A DNA stretch of 64,000 nucleotides from an uncultured Caulobacterales bacterium (GCA_903900155.1 CAIUMD010000076.1:62001-126000), one strand, 5' to 3'. Counted from the first letter of the stretch, positions 29,033 to 37,846 are shown. Translations and numbers: made by a program. Notes: generated by a model from the letters alone, not told the origin.

Positions 29033-29296
29033 TCAGTCACGGGGCCGACGGCCCTTGCGAAGGGGTTGGGGCTTCTCGGCGCCCGCGGCCGGTTCGGCGA
29101 AGAGGGCGGCGATCGGCACGTCGAGGGCCGCGGCCAGGCGGTCCAGGAGGTCGACAGAGGTATTGCCCTGTTCGCGTTCAAGCTCGCTTACCCATGCACG
29201 GTCCACGCCTGCGTCCACCGCCAGTCGCTCCTGTGAGAGCGACTTGGCGGTGCGCAACGCCCGCAGATTCCAAGCCAGAAGCGCCCGTCCCGTCAT
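29033..29296 (-). CDS. Xre-family transcriptional regulator
   Basis: 87 residues: a single Xre HTH (NLRALRTAKSLSQERLAVDAGVDRAWVSELEREQGNTSVDLLDRLAAALDVP) and a basic proline-containing tail. This architecture is common for ICE and cargo control proteins. Likely autoregulated through the gap at 29297-29485, which it shares with the divergent SRAP gene. Confidence 0.88.
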   Translation of the reverse strand: MTGRALLAWNLRALRTAKSLSQERLAVDAGVDRAWVSELEREQGNTSVDLLDRLAAALDVPIAALFAEPAAGAEKPQPLRKGRRPRD

Positions 29297-29485
29297 CCAT
29301 GAACGGGGACACTTCTGTCGCCGATAAAACCACGGTCTACAGACTACATAATAAGGGCCTGGCGCCGCGTCTCAAGCCAAAGCTCATCCCAGATCATGTC
29401 GAGGGTATGGTGAATGTCTCTCACTATGTCGACTCACTCAGAGGCGAGTCCTCATATGACCGTGGAAGGCGAGGACACGGCCCCA

Positions 29486-30241
29486 ATGTGCAATCTCTAT
29501 GCGATGATGAAGACCCGGGCGGAAGCCGCGCGGATCGCGCGCGCCATGACCGACCGCAACAACAACCAGCCGCCGCAGCCGGGCATCTATCCGGACTACG
29601 AAGCGCCGGTGATCATCGTGGGCGAGGACGGTCAGCGCGAGATGCGCAACATGCGCTGGGGCATGCCGTCCTCGAAGAAGGCCCTGTTCGACGCCGCCAG
29701 CAAGCGGGCGGACACCCTGCGCAAGAAGGGGACCGAGTTCGACTTTGACGAGCTCTTGAGGATGGAGCCGGACAAGGGCACGACCAATGTCCGCAACACC
29801 ATGAACGTCCAAGGCAAGCCCAACGCGCACTGGCGGCCGTGGCTCGGCCCGGCCAATCGGTGCCTGGTGCCCTTCACCTCGTTTGCCGAACCCGACCAGG
29901 ACTTCGAGGGGACGCGGAAGAACATCTGGTTCGCGTTTGGCGAAGAACGGCCCCTCGCCTTCTTCGCCGGCATCTGGACGCCCCACGCCTGCGTGCGGAT
30001 GAAGTCCAAAGGCTGGGAGGACGTCCAGGCCTACGGCTTTCTCACCACCGACTCCGCCCCTCCGGTGAAGACCTATCACGCCAAGGCCATGCCGGTGATC
30101 CTCACCGAGGAAGTAGACCTGGACCTGTGGCTCAGCGGCGCGCCCTGGGACGAGGTCCGCCACCTGCAGCGCCCATTGCCGGACGGCGTCTTGCAGATCG
30201 TCGCCCAAGGCGTCCGTCAAGACGAAGCGCAGCCGGGCTAG
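29486..30241 (+). CDS. SOS response-associated peptidase (SRAP/YedK/HMCES family)
   Basis: 251 residues. The start is fixed at ATG 29486 because the product must begin MCN: Met removal exposes the catalytic Cys2 that cross-links to abasic sites in single-stranded DNA. Further family marks are RCLVPFTSFAEP, IWFAFGEERPLAFFAGIW and the histidine of TYHAKAMPVIL. It protects abasic sites in ssDNA, useful for transferred DNA and near the SOS mutagenesis genes. Upstream ATGs would bury the catalytic Cys. Confidence 0.93.
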   Translation: MCNLYAMMKTRAEAARIARAMTDRNNNQPPQPGIYPDYEAPVIIVGEDGQREMRNMRWGMPSSKKALFDAASKRADTLRKKGTEFDFDELLRMEPDKGTTNVRNTMNVQGKPNAHWRPWLGPANRCLVPFTSFAEPDQDFEGTRKNIWFAFGEERPLAFFAGIWTPHACVRMKSKGWEDVQAYGFLTTDSAPPVKTYHAKAMPVILTEEVDLDLWLSGAPWDEVRHLQRPLPDGVLQIVAQGVRQDEAQPG

Positions 30242-30258
30242 GCGTCGGGGACAGGGCG

Positions 30259-31098
30259 ATGATCAAGGTCTCGGCCAGCAGCGGAACATCGCTTCGCATC
30301 GTCGGCCACGGCCTGAGCGTCGATGAAGACTACGCGATCGCGACAGGGGTTACGGTATCGCCCACCATCCCGGTCCATCCCCCTTCCTTCGGGACTACGA
30401 TGGGTCAACTTCATTCGGCGGTCACCATCCTGAATCTCGAACCGCTCGCGAACTTCTCCCTTGAGATAGAGCACCCGGAGGGCGGCGAGGCCCTGGCCCG
30501 CAAAGCGTGGAACTGCCTCTGGGATTTCAGTCTCCTCGCCCTGGCTTGTCGGTCGCCGATGATGTCGCTGTACAGCGTCTCCGGGGGAGAATTTTCCCTG
30601 GCCAACCGCAATGTGCTGATCCGCCCGTTGTCGGCCCCAGCGCGGGCAGGTCGGGCCGAACTCGACTGGGCGGCGTCCCACTACGAGCGGTTTGGCGCCC
30701 TGATCGATGAACCTCGGTTCCAAGCGGCGCAGCGCTACTACAACAACGCGCACTACCTCTTTGATGACGACGCGAAGATCATGTTGCTTTGGGCCGGGAT
30801 CGAGGGGCTGCTCGGCGTCGAGGCCGAGCTCAGCCGTCGCATCGCCCTGCATGCGGCGATCCTCTTCGATGGCGATGTCACAGCAAAGGCCGCGCACTTC
30901 GCTGAGATCAAGAAGGCCTATGGCACCCGGTCGAAGGTCGTCCACGGCGCGGGCGCGGACGCGGCGAGCCTCCGCAAGGGATACGGCTTTGCCAGCGGGC
31001 TGCTTGTGGGCTTGCTCCGAAAGATGGTCGAGTTGGGCCGCGTCCCAAGCGCGAGCGAGCTCGACGACCTGGCGGTGGGTGCGTCTCTGCAATCCTAG
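30259..31098 (+). CDS. Apea-like HEPN-domain protein
   Basis: 279 residues from ATG 30259, 17 bases after the SRAP stop. The C-terminal helical region has KIMLLWAGIEGLLG, SRRIALHAAILF and YGTRSKVVHGAG; RSKVVH (Arg214, His219) is the HEPN R-x4-H motif as found in Apea-like HEPN proteins. The N-terminal 110 residues are beta-rich and may sense a ligand. Possible RNase of an antiviral or toxin type, by family. Confidence 0.7.
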   Translation: MIKVSASSGTSLRIVGHGLSVDEDYAIATGVTVSPTIPVHPPSFGTTMGQLHSAVTILNLEPLANFSLEIEHPEGGEALARKAWNCLWDFSLLALACRSPMMSLYSVSGGEFSLANRNVLIRPLSAPARAGRAELDWAASHYERFGALIDEPRFQAAQRYYNNAHYLFDDDAKIMLLWAGIEGLLGVEAELSRRIALHAAILFDGDVTAKAAHFAEIKKAYGTRSKVVHGAGADAASLRKGYGFASGLLVGLLRKMVELGRVPSASELDDLAVGASLQS

Positions 31099-31108
31099 TC
31101 GCTGGACT

Positions 31109-31371
31109 GCCAGCACCAGCCGTCCTTGGCCGACCACTCCCATTCGCCGAGCCAGATGATGCGATCTGGCGCGCTGGACATCGACCCGATCCCGACCCCC
31201 ACGGCGCCGCAGGTCGCTTGACCAGCCAATCGCGGTCTTAGCTCGATGTGCCTGCAACGCGTCGCGGCCGGCGTCTATGGCGGCCTGCTCGCCGGCGCAT
31301 TGCAGCTCCATGCCTTCCCACCGCTCCTGGTCGAGCCGCAAGTTCAGCGTAAAGGTCGAGGTCCGGCTCAT
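31109..31371 (-). pseudogene. Small gene with probable frameshift, coupled to upstream gene
   Basis: The ATG at 31371 overlaps the stop of the upstream gene (ATGA), which argues for a real start. The first frame gives MSRTSTFTLNLRLDQERWEG followed by ALQAHRAKTAIG, then loses protein character. A neighbouring frame continues QATCGAVGVGIGSMSSAPDR and ends IIWLGEWEWSAKDGWCWQSSD at 31109. A one-base shift near 31215 joins them into about 87 residues. No family recognised; could also be a sequencing error. Confidence 0.45.
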
Positions 31372-31745
31372 GTCTCGGTCGGCGGCGCCCACCGCCAGGT
31401 CGGATCGTCGTAAAGGTGCGGGAAGATGGCGATGTCGTGCGCACCGCAGCCTTCGTCTCCGGCGCAGACAAGCCGCTCGCAGAGATCGGCCACACGAAGC
31501 TTGAGCTTGGCGCCGAAGCGTCGCGCTAAGTCCGGCGGCGTCCACTCTGTAAGGCGCTTGCACTCACGACAGCAGATCGCCAGCGAGAATCCGTTCTGGA
31601 GAAAGGTCTCGATGGTGTCGTCGCCGACCTGGCCGACATGGAAGCGGTCGAGCGCCTTCTTGGGCGGCATCTTAAGGGTCGAAGCGATCCTCGGCGGCGG
31701 GAGTTCGGCGTCGGCGAACAGCCCCTTCCCCACAGCTGAGTTCAT
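31368..31745 (-). CDS. Hypothetical protein with cysteine pairs, divergent from imuA
   Basis: 125 residues from ATG 31745. The centre holds CCRECKR and later CERLVCAGDEGCGAHD, which could bind zinc. It shares a 76-base upstream region with imuA that contains a LexA box, so it may also be DNA-damage regulated. An in-frame extension to 32090 lies antisense to imuA and was rejected. Confidence 0.68.
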   Translation of the reverse strand: MNSAVGKGLFADAELPPPRIASTLKMPPKKALDRFHVGQVGDDTIETFLQNGFSLAICCRECKRLTEWTPPDLARRFGAKLKLRVADLCERLVCAGDEGCGAHDIAIFPHLYDDPTWRWAPPTET

Positions 31746-31777
31746 GACGGCCTCTTGACTCTTGCTCGCCGCGAGCG

Positions 31778-31792
31778 GAACGAATGAGGAAC
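31778..31792. promoter_or_regulatory. LexA (SOS) box upstream of imuA
   Basis: GAACGAATGAGGAAC fits the alphaproteobacterial LexA box GTTC-N7-GTTC read on the opposite strand. It is 30 bases before the imuA ATG and 33 bases before the divergent start at 31745. Confidence 0.85.
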
Positions 31793-31821
31793 ATGCGTAA
31801 CCTGTCGCCCTTCCGGAGTCC

Positions 31822-32583
31822 ATGCCGTCGAGTCTCTCCCCTTCCGCCTTCGAGGCCTTACGCGCCGAGATCGAGCGGATCGAGGCCAACGGCCGCCCAC
31901 GCAAGGGCGTGCTGCCGTTCGGTGTGGACACCGTGGATCGCCAGCTGCCCGGCGGAGGCCTGGTCCTCGGGGCCCTCCATGAAGTGGCCGGCGGCGGCGA
32001 TGGGGCGGTCGATGGCGCCGCCTCGGCCCTGTTCGCCGCGGGGGTCGCGGCCCGCACGCGGGGCAAGGTGCTCTGGTGTGTCACGCGCACGGACCTCTTC
32101 GCCCCGGCGCTGGCGCAGGTCGGCCTTTCGCCCGACCGCCTCGTCTACTTCGAGGCCGGCGACGAAAAGTCGGTGCTGGCGACCTTCGAGGAAGGCCTGC
32201 GCCACGGCGGTCTGGGCGCGGTGGTCGGCGAGGTGTCGCGGCTCTCCATGACCGCCTCGCGGCGCCTCCAGCTCTGCGCCGAGGAGACCGGCACCCTGGC
32301 GATCGCCGTGCGGCGATGGCGCCGGCAGGCCGAGGCCGCCGATTTTGGACAACCGACGGCGGCCAATACGCGATGGCGGATCACCGCCATGCCGTCGACG
32401 CCTCTGCCGGCGGCGGGCGTTGGCCGGGCGCGATGGATGGTCGAGCTCCTCCGCTGCAAGGCGGGCGAACCTGCTGATTTCGAACTGGAAGCTTGTGATG
32501 AGACGGGTCGTCTCGCTTTACCTGCCGACCTGGCCGACCGATCGACGACAGCGCCAGCTTGGGCGCGCCGCGCCGCCGGCTGA
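31822..32583 (+). CDS. imuA: ImuA, SOS mutagenesis accessory protein
   Basis: 253 residues, RecA/SulA-like fold: FGVDTVDRQLPGGGLVLGALHEVAG (a degenerate P-loop region), GKVLWCVTRTDLFAPALAQVGLSP, and the C-terminal WMVELLRCKAGEPADFELE typical of ImuA. With ImuB it links the sliding clamp and DnaE2 for error-prone translesion synthesis. A LexA box is just upstream. Its 3' end overlaps imuB by 86 bases in another frame. Confidence 0.93.
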   Translation: MPSSLSPSAFEALRAEIERIEANGRPRKGVLPFGVDTVDRQLPGGGLVLGALHEVAGGGDGAVDGAASALFAAGVAARTRGKVLWCVTRTDLFAPALAQVGLSPDRLVYFEAGDEKSVLATFEEGLRHGGLGAVVGEVSRLSMTASRRLQLCAEETGTLAIAVRRWRRQAEAADFGQPTAANTRWRITAMPSTPLPAAGVGRARWMVELLRCKAGEPADFELEACDETGRLALPADLADRSTTAPAWARRAAG

Positions 32584-34021
32584 GACGCCAGTCGCCTTGG
32601 TCGGGCGGGAGGGCCGCCGTAAGGTCGTGCTGGCGGCGAACGCCGCCGCCCTGGCCCAGCGCGTGCGGCCAGGCCTGCCTGCGGCCGAGGCCCGCGCCCA
32701 TTGCGCCAAACTGATCGTCGAGGACGCCGATCCGGCGGGCGACTTGGCCCACCTGGATCGGCTCGCGGTCTGGGCGCTTCGGCGCTATTCGCCCATCGTC
32801 GCCGCCGACCCGCCGGTCGGTCTGGTTCTCGACGTCACCGGCGCCGCGCACCTCTTCGGCGGCGAAGAGGCCTTGCTCGGCGACATGGTCGCGCGGCTGG
32901 CGGCGACTGGCGTCGCCGCCCGCGCCGCCATGGCCGGAACCTGGGGCGCCGCGCACGCCCTGGCCCGCTACGTCGCCAAACCCCTGCTTGTCGTCACCAC
33001 CGAGCAATCGGGCCGCGCCGTCGCTCACCTGCCGGTCCGCGCCCTCCGATTGGCGGACGCCACCGTCGTCGGGCTGGGCCAGGTCGGCATCGACAGCATC
33101 GCCGAGCTGGAAGCCAAGCCCCGCGCGCCCCTGGCGCTGCGTTTCGGGCCGGAGCTGACCCGCCGTCTCGATCACGCCTATGGGCGCCAAGCCGAACTCA
33201 TCGAGCCCGTGGAGGCCCCCGAGCTGATTCAAGTTCGGCGCGCCTTCGCCGAACCAGTCGGCGCCCCCGAGACCCTGGCCCGCTATACCCTGAAGCTGGT
33301 CGAGCAACTGTGCATGGCGCTGGAGGCCGACGGCCTAGGCGCCCGCAAGCTGGACCTGCGCTTCCACCGCGTCGACAACCGCATCGAGGCGATCCGGGTC
33401 GGCACCGCCAAGCCGGTGCGCGATATCAAGCGCCTGACCCGCCTCCTCTGCGACAAGCTGGAGGCGGTCGATCCGGGTTTCGGCGTCGAGGCCATGGTGC
33501 TGGCCGCGCCCCTGGCCGAGCCCTTGACGCCGAGGGTGGTCGCCAACGACCTGACCGAGACGCCAGTCCCGGACGTCACCGATCTGATCGACACCTTGGC
33601 CAACCGCTCGGGCGGACACCGCCTCTACCGCGCCGCGCCGGCGCAGAGCGATGTGCCCGAGCGGTCGGTGCGCAAGATCGAGCCGACCGCGCCCGAGACG
33701 GGCGACGGCTGGCCGCAGCGCTGGCCTCGGCCCAGCCGTCTGCTCACCCGGCCCGAGCCGATCGAGGCGGTGGCGCTGTTGCCCGACCAGCCGCCGGTCA
33801 CCTTCACCTGGCGGGGCGTCCGACGTCGGGTGCGCCGCGCCGACGGCCCTGAGCGGATCTTCGGGGAGTGGTGGCGCCGCGACGGCGAGCTCGACGCGGT
33901 GCGCGACTATTTCCAGCTCGAGGACGACGCCGGCAAGCGCTTCTGGGTGTTCCGGCGGGGCGACGGCGAGCGCGCCGCGACGGGCGACCTGAGTTGGTGG
34001 ATGCACGGGCTGTTCGGCTAG
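32498..34021 (+). CDS. imuB: ImuB, Y-family-like polymerase-related mutasome protein
   Basis: 507 residues from ATG 32498. The Y-family fold is recognisable (RRVVSLYLPTWPTDRRQRQ, VGLVLDVTGAAHLFGGEEALL, GLGQVGIDSIAELEAKPRAPLALRFG) but the first catalytic acidic motif is replaced (SLYLPTW), as in all ImuB proteins, so it is a scaffold that recruits clamp and DnaE2. Its stop overlaps that of the convergent PIN gene. dnaE2, normally next in the cassette, lies 3.8 kb away. Confidence 0.94.
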   Translation: MRRVVSLYLPTWPTDRRQRQLGRAAPPAETPVALVGREGRRKVVLAANAAALAQRVRPGLPAAEARAHCAKLIVEDADPAGDLAHLDRLAVWALRRYSPIVAADPPVGLVLDVTGAAHLFGGEEALLGDMVARLAATGVAARAAMAGTWGAAHALARYVAKPLLVVTTEQSGRAVAHLPVRALRLADATVVGLGQVGIDSIAELEAKPRAPLALRFGPELTRRLDHAYGRQAELIEPVEAPELIQVRRAFAEPVGAPETLARYTLKLVEQLCMALEADGLGARKLDLRFHRVDNRIEAIRVGTAKPVRDIKRLTRLLCDKLEAVDPGFGVEAMVLAAPLAEPLTPRVVANDLTETPVPDVTDLIDTLANRSGGHRLYRAAPAQSDVPERSVRKIEPTAPETGDGWPQRWPRPSRLLTRPEPIEAVALLPDQPPVTFTWRGVRRRVRRADGPERIFGEWWRRDGELDAVRDYFQLEDDAGKRFWVFRRGDGERAATGDLSWWMHGLFG

Positions 34022-34638
34022 GTCCTCAGGGCGCGCCGTACACTGATCGGAAGGCTGTTGCATCCTTCGGCCCGCTCGCGGCCAACGCAGGCGACCACTT
34101 CAGCTGCGTGGTGCGCCGCTACGCGCATCCGCGCCTCGACCAACGCCCCGTAAAGCGCATGGCCGAGGTCAGCTTCGCCGAGGCCGCGGCGAACGTCGGA
34201 GGAGAACAGCAGATCCACCGTGGAAGCGACCATCAAACTCGGAAACCGTACTGCCGCCAGCGACGTGGCTTTGCGCTCGTCGATGTAGGCCACCGCCCCG
34301 GCCCGTTGGGCATAGACCAACGTCGCCGCCTCACCGTCATCCAAGGTCTGGGCCGCATCGCCAGCCACCAAGCTCAGGAACAAGTCTTCATCCTGTGGGT
34401 CGAGGTCGACAACCTGCAGCAGGCCGAGATGCAACCACGCGGCCACTTCATCAGCAGCCTGCCGCCCCTTGTCGCGGCCCCGCTCCAACTCGGAGAGCGC
34501 GGTCCGCGTGATTTCAAGGGTTCCGTTGTAGAGCCCGAGAATCCTGTCCGCGCAGCCGGTGGCGGCGAGATTGATCCAGACGCTCGCATCGGCGACGGCC
34601 ATGCGCGCCTCAGAGCATCGGACGGGAGGACGCGTCAT
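34018..34638 (-). CDS. PIN-domain nuclease-like protein (last gene of QueC-like operon)
   Basis: 206 residues from 34638 (overlapping the upstream gene by 29 bases) or 194 from ATG 34602 (8 bases past its stop). PIN/DUF3368-like features: VADASVWINLAATG (Asp17), TALSELERG (Glu), LDDGEAATLVYAQRAGAVAYIDERKATSLA (Glu/Asp). It probably cleaves RNA or DNA. Its placement after an Xre-ImmA/IrrE gene suggests an effector controlled by that protein. Confidence 0.8.
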   Translation of the reverse strand: MTRPPVRCSEARMAVADASVWINLAATGCADRILGLYNGTLEITRTALSELERGRDKGRQAADEVAAWLHLGLLQVVDLDPQDEDLFLSLVAGDAAQTLDDGEAATLVYAQRAGAVAYIDERKATSLAAVRFPSLMVASTVDLLFSSDVRRGLGEADLGHALYGALVEARMRVAAHHAAEVVACVGRERAEGCNSLPISVRRALRT

Positions 34639-35779
34639 CGACCTCCTCGTCTTCGAAAGCGTCGATCAGCTCGCGGATTTCGACGCGATCGAGCTGCAGC
34701 AGCCCGGCCAATTGGCCTTCGCTGAGGAGGTTCTTCTTCCAGGCCTCGCGCGCCAGCATGCCGAGCCGCAGCGACACCGGTCGGGCGGCGTCCGCCTTTC
34801 GGGCGTCGACGCTCCAGGAGTCGCCGAGGACTTGGCGCGCCTGGTCGTTGGTGATGCCGCCGTTGTGCTCGAACCAGTCCCAGGTTCCGGCCTTGGTCAG
34901 GCCAAGCTCTTCCAGGCGGCGGACCATGGCTTCGCGCGCCACGCCGAAGGCATGGGCGAGCACGATGACGTGGCGCCGGGTCAAGGAGGAGCTGCCAGCG
35001 GTGACATCGCGGAACATCGCCATGACGGCGCGGGCCGGAGTGAGGAACGCTCGGGCGAAGGCGTTCGCGTAGCGCTCTTCCCGACTGGCTTCGGGCGAGC
35101 CGTCGTAGAGGGCGTCGGGCGCCCGCCGGGTCGAGACCAGGTGGCCAAGCTCGTGGCCGCCGGTCTGGGCGCGGCGCTCGCGCGGGTGGGCGGCATTCAG
35201 GAGAATGCAGGGACCGGCGGCCTCATCGTAGGCATACAGGCCAGAGATCTTGGCCGGCAGGCGGCGAACGAACACCCTGACGCCGAGTTGAAGTTCGAGC
35301 AGCGAGACGATGTCGTGCACCGGCGCCTGGCCGATGCCGAGCCATTGGCGCAGCTCCGCCGCATCGTGCTCCGCCTGCAGGACCACGTCTCCGGGCATGA
35401 GCGGGCGTTCGGGCGGATCGTTTCGGGCGCGCCGCACGCCAAGGAGATCCTCGAGTTCCAGCTCTGCCTGGACGAGGGTGGTCAGGAGGGCGACGGCGCC
35501 TTCGACGCCGGCGTCCTGCTCGCCCATCCGCCGGAAGCGGGGCTTGAGGTCGACCTGCACCGCTTCACGGCGCAGCAGCGCGTTCAGCGAGACGCCGTAC
35601 AGCGAGGCCAGCCGCTGGAGTTCATCCAGCTTGGCCCGACGCTGGCCCTGCTCGATGGCGACCACGGTGGTGCGCGCCACCTCGAGGGCGGCGGCGGCGG
35701 CGGCCTGGGTGATCTTCGCCGCCTCCCGCGCGATCCGCAGCCGCTCGCCGACTTCCTGAGGGGTGAGCGCTTCGCTCAT
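34610..35779 (-). CDS. Xre-ImmA/IrrE regulator-metallopeptidase
   Basis: 389 residues. Residues 8-65 are an Xre HTH (LRIAREAAKITQAAAAAALEVARTTVVAIEQGQRRAKLDEL). Residues 130-280 are an ImmA/IrrE zinc peptidase with HELGH at 209-213 and a later EERYANAFARAFLTP helix supplying the third ligand. Such fusions act as repressors and/or cut a repressor or antitoxin on a stress signal. Start overlaps the QueC-like stop (ATGA). Palindromes upstream of the operon are candidate binding sites. Confidence 0.9.
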   Translation of the reverse strand: MSEALTPQEVGERLRIAREAAKITQAAAAAALEVARTTVVAIEQGQRRAKLDELQRLASLYGVSLNALLRREAVQVDLKPRFRRMGEQDAGVEGAVALLTTLVQAELELEDLLGVRRARNDPPERPLMPGDVVLQAEHDAAELRQWLGIGQAPVHDIVSLLELQLGVRVFVRRLPAKISGLYAYDEAAGPCILLNAAHPRERRAQTGGHELGHLVSTRRAPDALYDGSPEASREERYANAFARAFLTPARAVMAMFRDVTAGSSSLTRRHVIVLAHAFGVAREAMVRRLEELGLTKAGTWDWFEHNGGITNDQARQVLGDSWSVDARKADAARPVSLRLGMLAREAWKKNLLSEGQLAGLLQLDRVEIRELIDAFEDEEVDDASSRPML

Positions 35780-37152
35780 GGCTGGACGGCCGAAAGGCCC
35801 CGCACGAAGGAGTCTGGCGCGAGGGCGTCAAGGAACAGACGCCATTCGGCGGCGTGGCGGACTAGCAGCGAACGCAACCGCGCTTCGATCTCGATCGGAT
35901 CCTCGTGCAGGACCTCTGCAGTTTCGCGCGCGATCCGCCGGACCGCGCGAGCCGCGGTCGGGGCGGTCGCGAGGTCAGCCAGGTGGTCCATGTGCAGGAC
36001 GCCGGCGATGGCGTGCTCGCGCATGGAGCCGGTAATGCCGGTGAAGCCAGCCGCCACGCCTTCTTCGAAGGTCGGGGCGGACAGGTTTTCCCAGACATAG
36101 GCGTCGACCGGCTCCGACAGGCCGGCGCTGAACATGCTCATGCGCCGGAGCATGCAGGCGGCGCAGATGCCGCACTGCCGGCGTCGGCCATCGACGGAGG
36201 CGTGGCGCGATTGTTGCCAGCAGGAACGGGTGTCGTCCCAGGTCGGAGGATTGGCCAACCTCGCCGCCTCGGCGAGGGTCTCGCCCTTGGTGGACCACAG
36301 GCGCGGATATTCGTAGCGCGCAGTTGAACCCACCAGGGCCTCGAAGAGGCGCTCGACGCGAGCGGTGAAGAGCGGATGGACCCGGTAGTCCGGATAGATT
36401 TGGCCGCTGACGGCCATCATCGGGCCGAAGGCGCCTTGGCCGCTCTCGGTGACGACAATCCGGTCGACGCCCGCGATCTGCGCCGCCACCCCGGTGACGA
36501 CCGCGAACTTGAACCCTCGGGACCGGGCCGAGGATTCTTTCCGCATCGGCACCTGGACCTTGTAGGGCACGAGGGTGAAGGCCGCGCGGCGACGCTCACG
36601 CTGCGGATCGTCCACGCCCACTGATCCCAGGCGCACGCGCACTAGGGCCGAACCGCCAATCGCTTGGGCGGTGATGGCGTGGACGGCGCGCGAATCCAGC
36701 CCGTCGCTGTAGGGCATGATGGCCTTGGCCCCCGCCGGCAATTCAAGGCTCAGCGGCCGGCTGGTCTCGGCGCTGCGCTGGCGCGCCACGAAGCTGAAAG
36801 TCCAGCTATCGCCGGTCAGGAAGATCAGGGCGTCTTCCAAGGCTCCCTTGACCGCGGGCGATGACCAGAGGGCGACGTCGTGGACCGCCACTCGCACGTC
36901 GAAGCTGCGCGACCAAGAAACGGTCGAGCGCGCCTTGGCCGCATCGCAGTACTCCGCCGCCGCCGCGACGACGAGCAAATCGAACAGCGCAGGGCGCCAT
37001 TTGGAGAAAAAGTAGGTTTCGAGACCTTCCGTCGACAGCCGGATAGCGTCGCCGAGGGCGGCAAGCTCGGCGTCTTCCCGGACCGGCGCTCCGGGCTCGA
37101 GAACGTCGACGACCATGGATTCGTCGACCAGGCGGGTGGCGAGGGCGGTCAC
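35776..37152 (-). CDS. QueC-like PP-loop enzyme (7-cyano-7-deazaguanine synthase-related)
   Basis: 458 residues, about twice the size of housekeeping QueC (230). The PP-loop is [13 protein letters not shown] (SDGLDS at 149-154). The Zn site is complete: Cys311 in TRSCWQQ and C-x2-C-x2-C at 327/330/333 ([12 protein letters not shown]). [12 protein letters not shown] is also QueC-like. Residues 1-130 and the helical C-terminus are extra. Relatives are found in defence systems: QatC of Qat and Cap9 of type IV CBASS. No queDEF genes are nearby, so queuosine synthesis is unlikely. Coupled on both sides by 4-base overlaps. Confidence 0.87.
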   Translation of the reverse strand: MTALATRLVDESMVVDVLEPGAPVREDAELAALGDAIRLSTEGLETYFFSKWRPALFDLLVVAAAAEYCDAAKARSTVSWSRSFDVRVAVHDVALWSSPAVKGALEDALIFLTGDSWTFSFVARQRSAETSRPLSLELPAGAKAIMPYSDGLDSRAVHAITAQAIGGSALVRVRLGSVGVDDPQRERRRAAFTLVPYKVQVPMRKESSARSRGFKFAVVTGVAAQIAGVDRIVVTESGQGAFGPMMAVSGQIYPDYRVHPLFTARVERLFEALVGSTARYEYPRLWSTKGETLAEAARLANPPTWDDTRSCWQQSRHASVDGRRRQCGICAACMLRRMSMFSAGLSEPVDAYVWENLSAPTFEEGVAAGFTGITGSMREHAIAGVLHMDHLADLATAPTAARAVRRIARETAEVLHEDPIEIEARLRSLLVRHAAEWRLFLDALAPDSFVRGLSAVQP

Positions 37153-37715
37153 AAGCTTACTCCTTCATCGAGACCGGACCGGTCGACAGACGAAGTCAGA
37201 TCACGGGCCGCGGCGCCGGCGACGAGGGCCGACGCAAGGCTTCTCAGATCGGCGGCCGCCATCGAGTCGGTCAGGCGAGCGCGGATGTCCGCGGCCTTAC
37301 CCTGCGAGGCCTCGCGCCGGTAGTGTTCCTCGACCTGGCGCTGACCTCGGTCAGCGCGCTCGGCGATGGTCGCGGCCGCCGCTTCCTCGACAGCGGCGGC
37401 GCCGCGATAGCCGTCGCGCAGCACGTCCATCGCGTTGTCCGCCAGCAGGGCCTCCATCGGGTTGCTGGCTTGCGAGCGCAACCGGGCCACCTCCTGCTTG
37501 GCGACTTCCGGCAGGAGCATGCCGCGCTCGTCATCGCCGAGGGCGGCGCGCATCTGGCGAAGGAACGGCTGACCGATCTCCCGCCAGTCGGCCGCCAGCG
37601 CGGCCGGCACGGCCTCGGCAACTTCGGCGGCGCTATGGGCGGCATTGCCGGCGAGCTTCGCCAGCGCCTTCCACTTCACGCTCATCTTTAGGGTCTTGTA
37701 GGGGCCGTCGCTCAT
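37149..37715 (-). CDS. Helical protein of unknown function, first gene of QueC-like operon
   Basis: 188 residues from ATG 37715, chosen because GAGG lies 9 bases upstream; ATG 37724 is directly adjacent to the same site and less likely. Almost entirely helical ([35 protein letters not shown], then a charged C-terminal helix with [15 protein letters not shown]). No signal peptide. Stop overlaps the QueC-like start. By position it could be the substrate or partner of the QueC-like enzyme, as QatB is for QatC, but I see no sequence proof. Confidence 0.75.
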   Translation of the reverse strand: MSDGPYKTLKMSVKWKALAKLAGNAAHSAAEVAEAVPAALAADWREIGQPFLRQMRAALGDDERGMLLPEVAKQEVARLRSQASNPMEALLADNAMDVLRDGYRGAAAVEEAAAATIAERADRGQRQVEEHYRREASQGKAADIRARLTDSMAAADLRSLASALVAGAAARDLTSSVDRSGLDEGVSL

Positions 37716-37729
37716 GCCAGGCATCCTCG

Positions 37730-37799
37730 AATGTCAGGATAGATGCCCGAACCTCCCGACAATGTCAAATCGGGCGGGGCCGACGGCTGACATTGTCAG
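37730..37799. promoter_or_regulatory. TGTCA-type palindromic operators of the QueC-like operon
   Basis: Two palindromes: CTGACA-T-TGTCAG (37787-37799, perfect) and GACA-A-TGTC (37758-37766), plus a half-site AATGTCAGG at 37730. They lie within 85 bases upstream of the first gene of the minus-strand operon and between it and the LexA box of dnaE2. The Xre-ImmA protein encoded in the operon is the obvious candidate binder. Confidence 0.65.
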
Positions 37800-37817
37800 G
37801 AAGCTGTTCGCGGAATA

Positions 37818-37832
37818 GAACAAATAAAGAAC
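37818..37832. promoter_or_regulatory. LexA (SOS) box upstream of dnaE2
   Basis: GAACAAATAAAGAAC, i.e. GTTC-N7-GTTC on the other strand, 14 bases before the dnaE2 ATG. This explains how dnaE2 stays SOS-controlled although detached from imuAB. Confidence 0.9.
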
Positions 37833-37846
37833 ATTCTGGACACCCG

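Noticed and set aside
29301-29315. GAACGGGGACACTTC as a third LexA box near the SRAP gene
   Set aside because: The second half is CTTC, not GAAC, so it does not fit GTTC-N7-GTTC.
31131-31150. ACTCCCATTCG as a second guaA-type att core
   Set aside because: It differs from the 8002 core and is explained as coding for GEWEWS in the small frameshifted gene.
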